Assembly: GCA_002499085.1 (NCBI GenBank)
Contig: DAKD01000036.1
Coordinates: forward strand, 1 to 64,000
Source: Methanomassiliicoccales archaeon UBA280
GTDB lineage: Archaea > Thermoplasmatota > Thermoplasmata > SG8-5
Direction: 5' to 3'
Length of the DNA stretch: 64,000 nt
Shown here: positions 32,914-44,400 of the stretch, piece after piece
Layout of the letters: each line of letters begins with the position of its first letter
Numbering within the stretch: the stretch's first letter is position 1
The notes under the pieces: model-generated
What the model was told of the DNA's origin: nothing
The model's input: only the letters and a program-made list of their open reading frames with translations
The model's database searches: none
Made by a program: the position numbers and the translations under genes

Positions 32914-35900
32914 ATGAATGCCTTGAGCAGGAAGAGTTTTGCATCGGTGTGCGCAGCATTGATGATCGTGATGATTTTCCAGAATGTCTCAGCCGAAGGA
33001 TACAACACGGGAGAAGATATGGACATCTTCATAGACTCGCACGGAAACGAGCACCAGGTCTGGAGGAAGCTGGTCAATGGAACTTACCAGGTATTTTACG
33101 GCTATGAAGTGGCAGACTCGATTTACAATACGAATTACGCCACTCACTCAAATCAGTCAATAAACAACAACATCGACTTCGACGACGGGTCCATTACAAT
33201 TACCAATTGCTCCGTCAACGGCAATATCAAGCTCACCCAGGCCAATGCGTTTCTTCAGGATTGCAACATCAACGGGAACGTGAAAATCGACCTGGGCAGG
33301 CTCCAGATATTCAACTGTTCCATCAACGGCAACCTGGAAACAAAGAATGCGGATCTGGAGATCAGGTACTCAGACATGAACGGGAACCTGCAAGTGAAGC
33401 AAAGCAGCTACGAGAACATCGACAGCATCATAATAGCCAATGAGATAAACGGCAACCTGAAGGTTAAAGGCGGCACATGCTACATCGTCGGAAACACGAT
33501 AAAAGGCAACCTCCAGGTGCAGGACCCGGCTATCATCCACCAGGTAATTGACAATACGGTGAATGGAAACATTCAATTAACTGATAACACACAAGGGTTT
33601 GACGGATACCAGATAACGAATTCCACATCGGATGTCCAGTACCCTCAGTGCACAGTTGATTCAATTACCCATCTTGGTTATATTCTATGGGTGGAAAATG
33701 ATTCAGAATTATACTATGTAGGAACTGATGATTTTGTTGTCTGGAGTCAACCTATATTACTCGCTTCGATAAATGCAACTATCAATCCAGAATTGAACAT
33801 TGTTGCGATGAACGGAACATTTAGTATTACTTCGAATATCATTGCACAAATCACATTCATCTCTGATATTGACGGGGATTTTTTCCCAGATAATTTTGAC
33901 ACAAATCCCATATTATACGATGCTTTCTCCTACAATTCTTCATTTGTTCCAGATTCTGTGACGATAGATGTGAATTTGGGGATAAGTGTAGCTGTAGATT
34001 GGAAAAACGATTCGAGCATAAGACCAATTATTTCTCCAGTTGTACCAGCTAATCTATTGGTTGGTTCAATTGCCCCATATGTGGATATATCATTGCCAGA
34101 TGGCGATTTCACTGTATTGATTAAATACAAATATTCAAATTCTACGCTATCGCGATATATAAATGAAGATTATCTGCGGATCTTCGCTTACGAAGATGCC
34201 TGGCGAATGGTCGGTGATGTGAAAGGATGGATTGGAAGCGTCAACACAGAGAACAATTATGTATGGGCTAAAACCTCGGAACTCTCAATAGTCACTGTTG
34301 CGGATGCCTCAGCTACGGACCTGAATGTCAATGGCATACCGGACATATGGGACATTTCAGAAACATCCGATGAAGAAAACCCAAACTCGGATCGCTTGAG
34401 CATATATTCAGGTGATTCCCTTGCTCCGCAAATATACATTTCACCAGATGATATTTATCATATGGCTTGGATCGATAACAGGGATGGGTCGCCTGCCATA
34501 TTTTACAAACAAAGCATGGATTATGGAGAAACCTGGACAACCGATACAAGCCTTACAGTTTCTTGTTTAGAGATTCCATCCATATCGTTTTCAGGATATA
34601 ATAATCACCTTGCAATAGCATATACAGAAAATTACCAAATTGAGGAATATATCAACAGTAATGTCACGGTTTTAGAGAGTTTGGACGGGGGAATCACCTG
34701 GGAAATACTTTCGATACCGATGTGCTGGGGTGTAAATCCTTGCATATCAGTACATGAAAATGAAATATACCTCGTATATGACAAAATAATTCCCTCTGGT
34801 GTCAACTTACCTTCAATGCACATCCTGGAAGGGCTTCAACTTTCGTGGACAGAAGATGGAATCATGAATAGCCAGATATTACTCAGCACAGAAAGTGAGG
34901 CTCAGCACCTTGTGCCCAAAATATGCGTCGATAACAACGAAATATTCATTGTCTGGGCAGGATACTTTGAAGGTGAAGATTACAGTTATAATAAAATTTT
35001 TTACACCTACAGAGAAATCGGAGAAACAAACTGGGGCGACATTGAAGAAATTACATCTTATTATGGTGACAATGACCCATATGCAATTTCATTTGCAGCA
35101 AAAAACGATATTCTTTATCTTGCCTGGGCTGATGACAGAAACGGAGAATTTGAAATATATGGCAAATGGAGTGTAAGTAATTCGGGCATGTGGTCAGAAG
35201 ATATAAGGCTGACTGTATCTGATTTACCTTCAAGATATCCCAATTTATTTATCGACACAGAAGAAACAATCCAATTGGTTTGGCAGGAAGGAACGACAAC
35301 AGAATCCGAAATTTATCATATGGAATTAAATCCGACAACTCAACCAGCAGAAGAAATGGCAATCGGTGAACTACCTGAATTAAACGACGGCAACAGTTAC
35401 CAATTAACCAGAGTTCCTGATGAAATTTATCAAATATTGACTGAAACCGATGTTCCTGCTCTAGTCAATGCTAATAGTGAATCATTAATTACTGGTAATT
35501 TAGTGAGTGGTTCAATTGCAGATACTTTTAATAGCGATAATCAATATGAGAAATTTTCTCCGGAAATAGCAAATAATCCATTCCAGATTGTTCATTCTTG
35601 GTATTTCCCCATTTCCTCGGAAACATCATTCGACCTTTATTTCGAATCCAAGATTTCTCAAAATTTTGGCGCTCACCAGTTAACATACAGCATCTGGTAT
35701 TCATTTGATAACGGAGGAACTTATCAAATCCTCGGAACATACTCCAACATGGTAGATAATACATATGAGTTTCAGTTGACCTCGACAAACTCTGCCACTC
35801 AGTGTGAGGTTCAGTTACGGTATTCTCATGCCACAATCTCAGGTATTACAATTTCTGTCGACCGAGTACAAATCGGCCTTCCAACAACAGCAATGAAGAT

Positions 35901-38900
35901 GACACACGACTGGGTTATGGATATAACCGTGCCGCAATCTACAACGCACACATTCTTTATAAAAGGTTATATGACATCTTCGACATCCTCAGATTCAAAT
36001 GAAGGCGACAATTTTTTATTCTCCTACTCGTTGGATAACAGCAACTACATAAACATGCTTGTTCTAGACAAGATAGCAGAGGATGGAAATTACCTGCAAT
36101 ATGCTTTACCTCCCATCCTCGCAGGCACAGTCTATATTCGGGTGATTGACACTATCCAGGCCGACAATGAAGTGATCGATAGCCTTTTCATCGACCACAT
36201 GTACATTGAATCTATTTATAATGACATTGGAATTATTACACCTGCCAAACAAATCTCAAGCGACCAGGCCGTATCTTCAGGTTATCCGTCGGTGTCAATG
36301 AATTCCTTGGGGGACCTTTATGCAGTCTGGCAGGATTGTTCCTATGATAACTTTGAAGTAATCGCCATGACGGATGGGAGCGAATCGTCGGAAAAGACAT
36401 CGCCTATTATCCAAATGCTCGCGGGATTGGATGATAGCATGTACAGCGAGGAGACTGAATATAATGTTGAAGCTTCAACCAATGTACCCTCAATACACAA
36501 AGACGCTCTTATTTCACAATTGAATTTATTGTGCAATATGCTTGAAGCAGAGGACTATATTACTGCATTCAGTAAAATCCAATATGATATTATACCATAC
36601 ATTGATTCGGCAATATTAGATGTATCTACAAAAGGAGAAGTTATAAATGCCCTTACTATTATTAGCGATTTAATAGAACCGATGGGTCAACAGGGCTCAC
36701 CACCACCACCACCAGGTCCTCCAGTTGATTTATGGGTGTCTACAGGTACTTCTGGAGGGGATATCCTCGTTGATTGGGCGCCACCAATACAAGGGGGTAA
36801 TCCCACTAAGTATTTAATATATAGAACAACAAATCCCACTATAGGCACTAGTATTACATATTGGAATTATTATATTAATATGTATAATAATAATGAAGGA
36901 AACGAATATAACATCGCCCATGTCGACATACCCTCAAGTATTACCAATTTTACAAATAGATATTATAATGACGCATCAACACCATATGACGATAGAATGG
37001 TTAGATGGGTCACAACCTCCACAACAACTCCAGCCGAGCTGCAGTTTGAAATAACATATTATTATGCAGTCATTGCCTGTAATTCAGGAGGATTATCAGG
37101 ACCTCAAATTGAACTTGATAATTCAGCTTCTGCGGATGTTCCCACTTTGGTAACCTCATTTACTCCTTCGAGTGGCGCGACTGCAGTGAGTACAACAACG
37201 CTTATCGATATCTATTTCAACAAACCAATGAATTCGACCTCGGTCGAGTCTAAATTCACCTTGACCTATCTGGGGAATGCAATCCAATGCTCCGCAACAT
37301 GGCCCACCACCAAACATGTTCAATTCCAGCCATCAGGCGATTTAACTCACGGTACAATATACACTGTCACTTTATTGGCTTATGCGAGGGCTACCGATGG
37401 ATTGCACACACAAACCAAGACACAGTGGACCTTTACAACAGAGTTATCAGGAACACCAGAAGTTGTATGGTGGTCACCACAGGGGGATGAAGTATCATCC
37501 GGACCCATTATTGTAACATTCACAAATGAAATGAATCCCAGTTCTGTAGAAAATGCATTTGTTCTGAATGGATATTATTCAGGCATTATATCTGGATTCA
37601 CATTCTCATGGTCAACTGATTATAAAACCATCACAGCCACACATTCTTCACACCCAATTTCCGAGGAATCTTACACAATCACCATCGCTGGGACTGTGCA
37701 AGACATTTATGGCACAGCCATTGCCAATGGCGGATGGACAAGCCCCCCATTCAGAACCCTAATAAATGTTTTCGATCCAGTCCTAACCACAACAGCCCAA
37801 GAATATCTCCTCTCATGGCCAGCTATCGGCAACCCAAGGAGTGTTAATCCATATGAGATATTGTTCTCTGACGATTTATCTGAATGGACTTCCTTGGGAT
37901 ATACCACTTCAACAACCTATGTAATGGACACACTTACATATGGAATCTATGGCCTAAAACCACATAATCACTACTATTTCAAGGTCAGAGCCTACAACAC
38001 AGCAGAATGCCATGGAATCTCCATTCACAAAGGAGCAGATTGTGGACGTGTAGATTACTTCCTGGATGTAGGAAATATGGTCAATGCTCATGTATATGGT
38101 GGGAGAGACATGCCTTCTTATCCCAACATGATGCACGATTATGGCCTTACACTGACACCTATTCCTGCGGATCAGGTTGGATGGAGTACGCCAATTGAAA
38201 ATAGCACATTTAATTGGAGGCGAGGGACACAGGCAGAATACCAGAGATTCTTTTTTAACCTAGGTTGGAATGCTGAACTCCACATTGATTATATGCTCAC
38301 GTTAAGATATTATGCCAGCGGCACATTCAATTTAGAACAATTGGTTGCTGGCGGCAGCTGGCTCCCAGTTGGTGTAATTAACGGGCACAACCTCTGGGAA
38401 ACTACAACAATTTTACTTGACCATAATAATTATTTCGATTATTCTGGGAGTGGAGATTGGGATGGCATGAATGTCCAATTTAGGTTTTCAGACAAGAATG
38501 TGATATATCTGGACTGGATAAAGGCGGAACCACAAGCATATTATGCAGATATTCAGAAAGTTGATTTTGAAGATATAACAAAGCACAGTCCGGGAGTTTG
38601 CCTGAATCCAGGGGATTGGAGTGCTTGGGACTCGGGAGTGGGGGGAAGACTGGGAACTGTCGAAAGTAAAATTCAAATTAATTTACCTAGTACACAAGCT
38701 ATTGATGTTCCATATTATAGAATAAAGGTTACTTATAAATCATTCTCTGCTTCTCCTGAGGACAGCGAATTTTCTTTATATGATGGCACATCATTTGTAC
38801 CTATTGATGAGGGGTGTATAATAACTGATCAGAATTGGCACTCAGTAGCTTTCAAAATTAATCCTGAAATGTACTATGATTATGACCCCAGCAATCTTCA

Positions 38901-40224
38901 TTATAATCTTATTATTAAAAGTAATGTAATCATGTATATCTCAGAAGTAGAACTATATCATATTTCGGAATCAGAACGGTGGACAGTTATGGTTTACTTT
39001 GTGGGAGATAATGAAATTGAACCTCTGCTTATCAACGAATTTCAAGAATTGGAAGCGATTGGCTCAGGGGGTAAGTTAGATATTGTAGCTTTATTTGATA
39101 GAAGCAGTCAGGATGAAGAAAGTGTATACAGGAATCAAGGCGCTGATGGGTTTAACCCACACCCCAATTGGCCATTTACCAATGAACCCAACCCAGAAAC
39201 AGGAGATTGGGGTAGTGAAGCAAAGATGTTTCATGTTTTACATGATACAAATCTCAATAAATTTGCACCCTATGAAGAAAATATTAATTCATGGGATTTA
39301 GGTGAAATTGAATGCGGTAATCCGGATACACTAAAAAATTTTATTGATTGGAGTACAGAAAACTTCCCTGCAGAACATTATGGATTAATTATGGTTGATC
39401 ATGGTCAAGGATGGCGTTGGATATGCCGTGAATATGCATATGCTGATTTCGATAGAATTGATATGCCCGAGTTAAAAAATGCCATAATTTCAACTGGAAT
39501 TAAATTTGATTTCATTGGATTTGATGCGTGTGTTATGAACCAAATAGAAGTATTATATCAATTGATGGATTGTACACATTTTATTGTTGGTACAGAACAC
39601 AGTATTGGAGTAAGTGGATGGCCTCTTCCGCCTATGTTAGAACCATTAAAAAATGAGTTGATTTCCCCCTATCAAATTTGTAAGCATTTTGCACAAACAT
39701 ACATATCTGTCAATAATAACCCGTTAGATCCTTGGTATCCTCCTTATTACGATGAAAGGTCTGCCCCCCCAATGTCAGTTTTATCCACTGCAAAAATTAT
39801 TCAATTCGTCACGCAAATTTCTACTTTTGCTGATGAATTATTGAATTCACTTGAGGAGTATCGTGATGAAATAGAGCAAATAAGTTATGATGTTTATACT
39901 TCACAAGTTGTGGAAATACCTGGCTGGGGAGTAGATATTTATATACTTGCTGAATTAATTAGAACAAGAATAAACAATGATGAATTACAACAATGTGCTA
40001 TAAATATTATTAATCAGATACCGAATATAGTTTGCACGATAATTAAAGGCCCAATTATAGATAATCCTTTAGATTCTGGCATATCTATATTTTTTTACAT
40101 ATCTCCTAAATATACTTATTCTTATCCAACATCATTGGAAACAAATTATCGGACTGAATTGGACTTTGCATATGACACCACATGGGATGAATTTTTATTG
40201 GCATTTTATGCTCCATATAAGTAA
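32914..40224 (+). CDS. Giant surface protein with C-terminal clostripain-type (C11) protease domain
   Basis: 2436 residues. Signal peptide 1-28 (FASVCAALMIVMIF). Residues about 98-226 are repeats of the type NGN(I/L/V)...(N/D)C.I. with the polymer-forming pattern INGNLKV. About 496-806: BNR/sialidase-like repeats (HMAWIDNRDGSPAIFY, ETWTTD). About 996-1100: a module also found in the 2821-residue protein at 55171-63636. About 1263-1271: proline run. About 1270-1405: Fn3-like. About 1409-1609: two SbsA-like Ig domains. About 2020-2436: peptidase C11 domain with MVYFVGDNE, catalytic H2163 (MVDHGQGW) and C2206 (GFDACVM). A strong ribosome site GGAGGGG (32902-32908) selects the ATG at 32914 over an ATG at 32875. 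Coding DNA is G+C-rich to about 33570, then markedly A+T-rich. Confidence 0.85.
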   Translation: MNALSRKSFASVCAALMIVMIFQNVSAEGYNTGEDMDIFIDSHGNEHQVWRKLVNGTYQVFYGYEVADSIYNTNYATHSNQSINNNIDFDDGSITITNCSVNGNIKLTQANAFLQDCNINGNVKIDLGRLQIFNCSINGNLETKNADLEIRYSDMNGNLQVKQSSYENIDSIIIANEINGNLKVKGGTCYIVGNTIKGNLQVQDPAIIHQVIDNTVNGNIQLTDNTQGFDGYQITNSTSDVQYPQCTVDSITHLGYILWVENDSELYYVGTDDFVVWSQPILLASINATINPELNIVAMNGTFSITSNIIAQITFISDIDGDFFPDNFDTNPILYDAFSYNSSFVPDSVTIDVNLGISVAVDWKNDSSIRPIISPVVPANLLVGSIAPYVDISLPDGDFTVLIKYKYSNSTLSRYINEDYLRIFAYEDAWRMVGDVKGWIGSVNTENNYVWAKTSELSIVTVADASATDLNVNGIPDIWDISETSDEENPNSDRLSIYSGDSLAPQIYISPDDIYHMAWIDNRDGSPAIFYKQSMDYGETWTTDTSLTVSCLEIPSISFSGYNNHLAIAYTENYQIEEYINSNVTVLESLDGGITWEILSIPMCWGVNPCISVHENEIYLVYDKIIPSGVNLPSMHILEGLQLSWTEDGIMNSQILLSTESEAQHLVPKICVDNNEIFIVWAGYFEGEDYSYNKIFYTYREIGETNWGDIEEITSYYGDNDPYAISFAAKNDILYLAWADDRNGEFEIYGKWSVSNSGMWSEDIRLTVSDLPSRYPNLFIDTEETIQLVWQEGTTTESEIYHMELNPTTQPAEEMAIGELPELNDGNSYQLTRVPDEIYQILTETDVPALVNANSESLITGNLVSGSIADTFNSDNQYEKFSPEIANNPFQIVHSWYFPISSETSFDLYFESKISQNFGAHQLTYSIWYSFDNGGTYQILGTYSNMVDNTYEFQLTSTNSATQCEVQLRYSHATISGITISVDRVQIGLPTTAMKMTHDWVMDITVPQSTTHTFFIKGYMTSSTSSDSNEGDNFLFSYSLDNSNYINMLVLDKIAEDGNYLQYALPPILAGTVYIRVIDTIQADNEVIDSLFIDHMYIESIYNDIGIITPAKQISSDQAVSSGYPSVSMNSLGDLYAVWQDCSYDNFEVIAMTDGSESSEKTSPIIQMLAGLDDSMYSEETEYNVEASTNVPSIHKDALISQLNLLCNMLEAEDYITAFSKIQYDIIPYIDSAILDVSTKGEVINALTIISDLIEPMGQQGSPPPPPGPPVDLWVSTGTSGGDILVDWAPPIQGGNPTKYLIYRTTNPTIGTSITYWNYYINMYNNNEGNEYNIAHVDIPSSITNFTNRYYNDASTPYDDRMVRWVTTSTTTPAELQFEITYYYAVIACNSGGLSGPQIELDNSASADVPTLVTSFTPSSGATAVSTTTLIDIYFNKPMNSTSVESKFTLTYLGNAIQCSATWPTTKHVQFQPSGDLTHGTIYTVTLLAYARATDGLHTQTKTQWTFTTELSGTPEVVWWSPQGDEVSSGPIIVTFTNEMNPSSVENAFVLNGYYSGIISGFTFSWSTDYKTITATHSSHPISEESYTITIAGTVQDIYGTAIANGGWTSPPFRTLINVFDPVLTTTAQEYLLSWPAIGNPRSVNPYEILFSDDLSEWTSLGYTTSTTYVMDTLTYGIYGLKPHNHYYFKVRAYNTAECHGISIHKGADCGRVDYFLDVGNMVNAHVYGGRDMPSYPNMMHDYGLTLTPIPADQVGWSTPIENSTFNWRRGTQAEYQRFFFNLGWNAELHIDYMLTLRYYASGTFNLEQLVAGGSWLPVGVINGHNLWETTTILLDHNNYFDYSGSGDWDGMNVQFRFSDKNVIYLDWIKAEPQAYYADIQKVDFEDITKHSPGVCLNPGDWSAWDSGVGGRLGTVESKIQINLPSTQAIDVPYYRIKVTYKSFSASPEDSEFSLYDGTSFVPIDEGCIITDQNWHSVAFKINPEMYYDYDPSNLHYNLIIKSNVIMYISEVELYHISESERWTVMVYFVGDNEIEPLLINEFQELEAIGSGGKLDIVALFDRSSQDEESVYRNQGADGFNPHPNWPFTNEPNPETGDWGSEAKMFHVLHDTNLNKFAPYEENINSWDLGEIECGNPDTLKNFIDWSTENFPAEHYGLIMVDHGQGWRWICREYAYADFDRIDMPELKNAIISTGIKFDFIGFDACVMNQIEVLYQLMDCTHFIVGTEHSIGVSGWPLPPMLEPLKNELISPYQICKHFAQTYISVNNNPLDPWYPPYYDERSAPPMSVLSTAKIIQFVTQISTFADELLNSLEEYRDEIEQISYDVYTSQVVEIPGWGVDIYILAELIRTRINNDELQQCAINIINQIPNIVCTIIKGPIIDNPLDSGISIFFYISPKYTYSYPTSLETNYRTELDFAYDTTWDEFLLAFYAPYK

Positions 40225-40235
40225 TAGGAGGATTT

Positions 40236-41342
40236 ATGAAAAATAATATCCAGTGGTTCATTGTCGTAATATTATCAATTTCATTGATTCTATCAATTTA
40301 TTACATAACCTCCCGAACTAGAGACGAATTAAACTCTTACACAATAGAAATTACACCACCAGAATACATGATATTATCTGAAGCTTGTAATATTACAGCA
40401 TCAATCACTGGTGCTAAAACAGAACTTGTATATTTAAATTACACAGACATATATAATGATAGTTATTCAAAGATGATGAATTTTACAAATGAATCTTATT
40501 ATTGTAATATCCCTCCACAACAAAATCTTGGTACCATTAGATATAATGTATGGGCACAATCACAAACCAATATAATTGCAACAACAGATGTTTTCACTCT
40601 GAAAGTAATATTAAACCCATTCAGTGCTAGTAATCTGGTTATCGCCCATATTAAATCAAATATTACCAATAGAAATGAAGTCGCACTTTTACAATATTCT
40701 CCATTACCAGATTTTATTCATATTAGGCCTCTATTTAGAAATACAACCATTAGTAATCAATCTGGATTTAATCATATTGTTTCGAATTTTGAATCTATGT
40801 TTTACACACCAGTATTATTCTCAAATGATACTTCTATTCAAACGTGCATTTTCGTCAACCTTGAAAACCTAAACATAGAGATACAATATTTCAAAGGCAG
40901 TTTATATCTTAACAATACTCAAATTTTGAATAGTATGCTTAATGAAAACATTACAATTACATCATTCAATATTCCATTAAATAATGAATATTACCCTTCG
41001 ATTCAGATGGAAAATGCTACCAATCAAATTATTTCAATGGTGCAATTAATAAGAGGAGATGATAGTCAGACAATTGTTTTACAGTGCTCTGAGCCAGTTA
41101 AATGGGATGTATATAATAAAACTGAGTATTATTGGACCTACCAAATCCCAAATTTATGGCCAGGAACATTTCAACAATCTGAGTTATGGTTGATTTCATC
41201 TGAAAATAAAAGTTCGAATTATAATGAGGGTTCACAACCATATCTCTCAGTGACAATCGATAATGAAATATTTATAATTTCGAGAAGCTTCATAGGCACT
41301 GAAGATTCAGTGTTTGTTGTATTCACAATACCAAATTTATAA
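40236..41342 (+). CDS. Membrane-anchored or secreted protein of unknown function
   Basis: 368 residues, A+T-rich coding DNA like the preceding 3' half. An N-terminal hydrophobic helix (WFIVVILSISLILSIYYI, about 7-24) is a signal anchor. The rest is extracellular beta-rich sequence rich in Asn, Ser, Thr and Ile with many N-x-S/T sites. No known catalytic motif recognised. It starts 11 bp after the giant protease gene behind a good ribosome site (AGGAGG), so it is the second gene of that transcript and may be a partner or substrate of the C11 protein (inference). Confidence 0.75.
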   Translation: MKNNIQWFIVVILSISLILSIYYITSRTRDELNSYTIEITPPEYMILSEACNITASITGAKTELVYLNYTDIYNDSYSKMMNFTNESYYCNIPPQQNLGTIRYNVWAQSQTNIIATTDVFTLKVILNPFSASNLVIAHIKSNITNRNEVALLQYSPLPDFIHIRPLFRNTTISNQSGFNHIVSNFESMFYTPVLFSNDTSIQTCIFVNLENLNIEIQYFKGSLYLNNTQILNSMLNENITITSFNIPLNNEYYPSIQMENATNQIISMVQLIRGDDSQTIVLQCSEPVKWDVYNKTEYYWTYQIPNLWPGTFQQSELWLISSENKSSNYNEGSQPYLSVTIDNEIFIISRSFIGTEDSVFVVFTIPNL

Positions 41343-41404
41343 CAATAGTTTATATAGACATAGGTGCTTTGACATAAATATCAAACCTACAATAGGTGGA
41401 AGAC

Positions 41405-44400
41405 ATGAGGAAGAAATTATTCGCATCCTGGCTGTGCCTGATACTGGTATTATCAACATTCATAATCACCACAATTGTCAGTGATAATGCTGAGGGAAAG
41501 GAAAACGTGATTAACGGAACCGCATACATCGCCAGCGCACCCTTTCGCATCAATTCCAACGCGGACTTCGCCACGTCCCCCAAGGTGACGGGCGGGGATG
41601 GCTCCGCTGGGAACCCCTGGATTATTGAGAACTTCGAAATTAATGGGACTGGGTATGGATCATGTATTTACATTGGAAATACCACTGATTATTTTATAAT
41701 TAGAGATTGTTATTTACATGATGCTAGCGGAAGTTTAAGTAATTTGTTTAGCTATCGTGCGAATTCCGGGATTTATTTTTTCCATGTGACGAATGGTGCG
41801 ATAATCAATAACACAATAATCTCGAACGACCAATATGGCATGTTACTTTTTTGGGATAGTTATAACAACCTCATTGCTGACAACAATATCACCTATAATT
41901 CGGTTGGTGTTTTTCAATGGCAAAGCTGGACTGGGAATACATTTTCAAATAACACATTTTTTAATAACAACTATGGTATTAGATTATACTACGCTCGGAG
42001 TGATACATATTCCGATAATTTATTCTTGAATAATGCATATGACATCCAGCTTGAGGCCTCAACTGACCTAACCTTGGTTAATAATGAGATGATTGGAAAT
42101 GGAATTTTCATCGATGGCGGGGAAACGGCCTGGGAATCACATTCGATTGACACTACAAACACCGTTAACGGTAAACCTGTTCGATATTATGCGAACCAGA
42201 ACAGTATTACGGTTCCCACGGACGCAGGCCAGATAATTTTTGCAAAATGCACGTTGTCGGTAATCGAAAACCAGAATTTGTCTAATGTCTCAGCTGGAAT
42301 ATCATTGGGATATTCCTCAAACATTACAATTCGCAACAATAACCTGTCTTCATGCAATTATGGAATATATCTCCAAGGTTCCGATTATAATGACATCATT
42401 AACAATACAGTCTCGAATAATGAAAACGGCATGGCCCTTTCTCAGTCGGATTTTAATCATTTGGCCGACAATATTGCAAATTTTAATAATAATTCAGGCA
42501 TTGGTTTTTTAGATCTCAACTACAATTCTTATAACAATACCATAATAAATAATGCATTTTATAATAATTACAATGCTATAGACCTATTGCACTGTTGTAA
42601 TGCTTCCGTTATGAATAACACTGCATTCAACAACACCAATTGCGGTATTTCAATAAGTGCGAGTTCTAATAATGCGATCTTACAAAACAATGTTACATGG
42701 AATGGATGGGGTATTGTGATAAATAGCATCAACAATCTTGTGAAGAATAACAATGCCTCTAACAACGCTTGGTCTGGCATCACATTGAGCGGAGGAAATG
42801 ACAATATGTTATGCAACAACACTGTTTATAACAATAGTTATTCTGGCATTCAAATATCCAGTAAATATTCTAACAATGTCGAGAATAACACAGCAATAGG
42901 AAATCCTGTCGGTTTTCTACTTAAGGGCTCACAGTTCGCCCTCGTCAAGAACAACCAGGTGCTTGACAACAATGTTGGCTTCTCTCTGACCGGATCTAGG
43001 TATAATAGGATTTTCGGCAACATGATTGAAAATTCTAAATTCGGGATGTTCCTTGATTCCTCGACCAATAATTACATTGGAGAAAATGCCATATACAATT
43101 CCACAGGCATGACAGGAAGTTCCGAGTATTCATCATTCGAGATGGGTCTCGATGTTTATCAGAACGACCCAGACTGGTCAGCCTACTCAAGCTTCGAGGA
43201 ACAGCTGGCGACGGGCGATGGCGGTAACCCGCTGTTCACCAGGGCGGTTGATCTTGTGGACACACTAATATTCGATGTTCGGATAATAGGCCAGGCCAAT
43301 GCTTATGATCTTGACCTGGGCATTTTCCTTGACGGGATGGGTGGCAACCCTATCGATGGAATTACCCAGACCGGAGAATTCGTAGCAATGTGCGCTGACA
43401 ACGACGCTGAAGAGAGCGTCAGACTTTCGGTTGTGGAAGATGGCACATACCTTATCCGCGTTTTTGGATTCACACTCGGCACAAATCCGGCTCAATTTGA
43501 CATGGACATCAACATCATCAACGGAACCAGTACTGGAGTATATCTGATGAACTCCACTTACAACAGGATTGTGAACAACAATATTTCGTACAATGCTCAG
43601 GGGCTAAATCTGACGCAGGCGTCCAACTTCAACCTCTTGCATTATAATAACATCGCTGGAAACGCTGTCCAGGCCTTTGATGATGGGCATAATCTATGGA
43701 ATGCATCATATCCGACAGGTGGCAATTTCTGGTCCGATTACGCAGGTGTGGACGCCTTCTCCGGGCCTAACCAGAACATCGCTGGAAGTGATGGAATCGG
43801 GGATACACCATATACGACCATCATAGGAGGAGCGAATGAGGATTCGTATCCATTGATGAGTTACACAGACAGTGTGTACATCGATATCACACCTCCCACG
43901 TCAAGTGCTTCTGTAATCGGGGAAACCATATTTCCACCGTTGAGTTGGGGAACTTGCGATATATTGGTCAATGCCACCGATGATTATAGCGGGATAGCGA
44001 ATATCACGCTCTGGTACAGACACAGCCTCAACAATGTGTCATGGGGTTCATGGACTGTTTATCTAACGGGTGAGAATCTGGTTTCATTCGAGTTCAACCC
44101 TGTGTTCGGGACCTTGACTGGCGAAGGCCATTACCAGTTCTACACTATTGCGACTGATTGTGCCGGGAACATTGAGGTAAAACCGCAAGCTACGGAAGCG
44201 CATTGGTTGTTCGACCTCACTGCCCCCGAAAGCGAGGTATTGCAACCCGCAAGTTACTGGAACATTCCCCCTCTTGATATGCAGGTAAATGTCGCTGACA
44301 ACACGAATTCCACCAGCAATGTCGAGGTGCTTTACAGGTTCAGCCCGGACAATGCGACCTGGGGTGGCTGGACCTCGTATGGCAACATCACTGCAGAACC

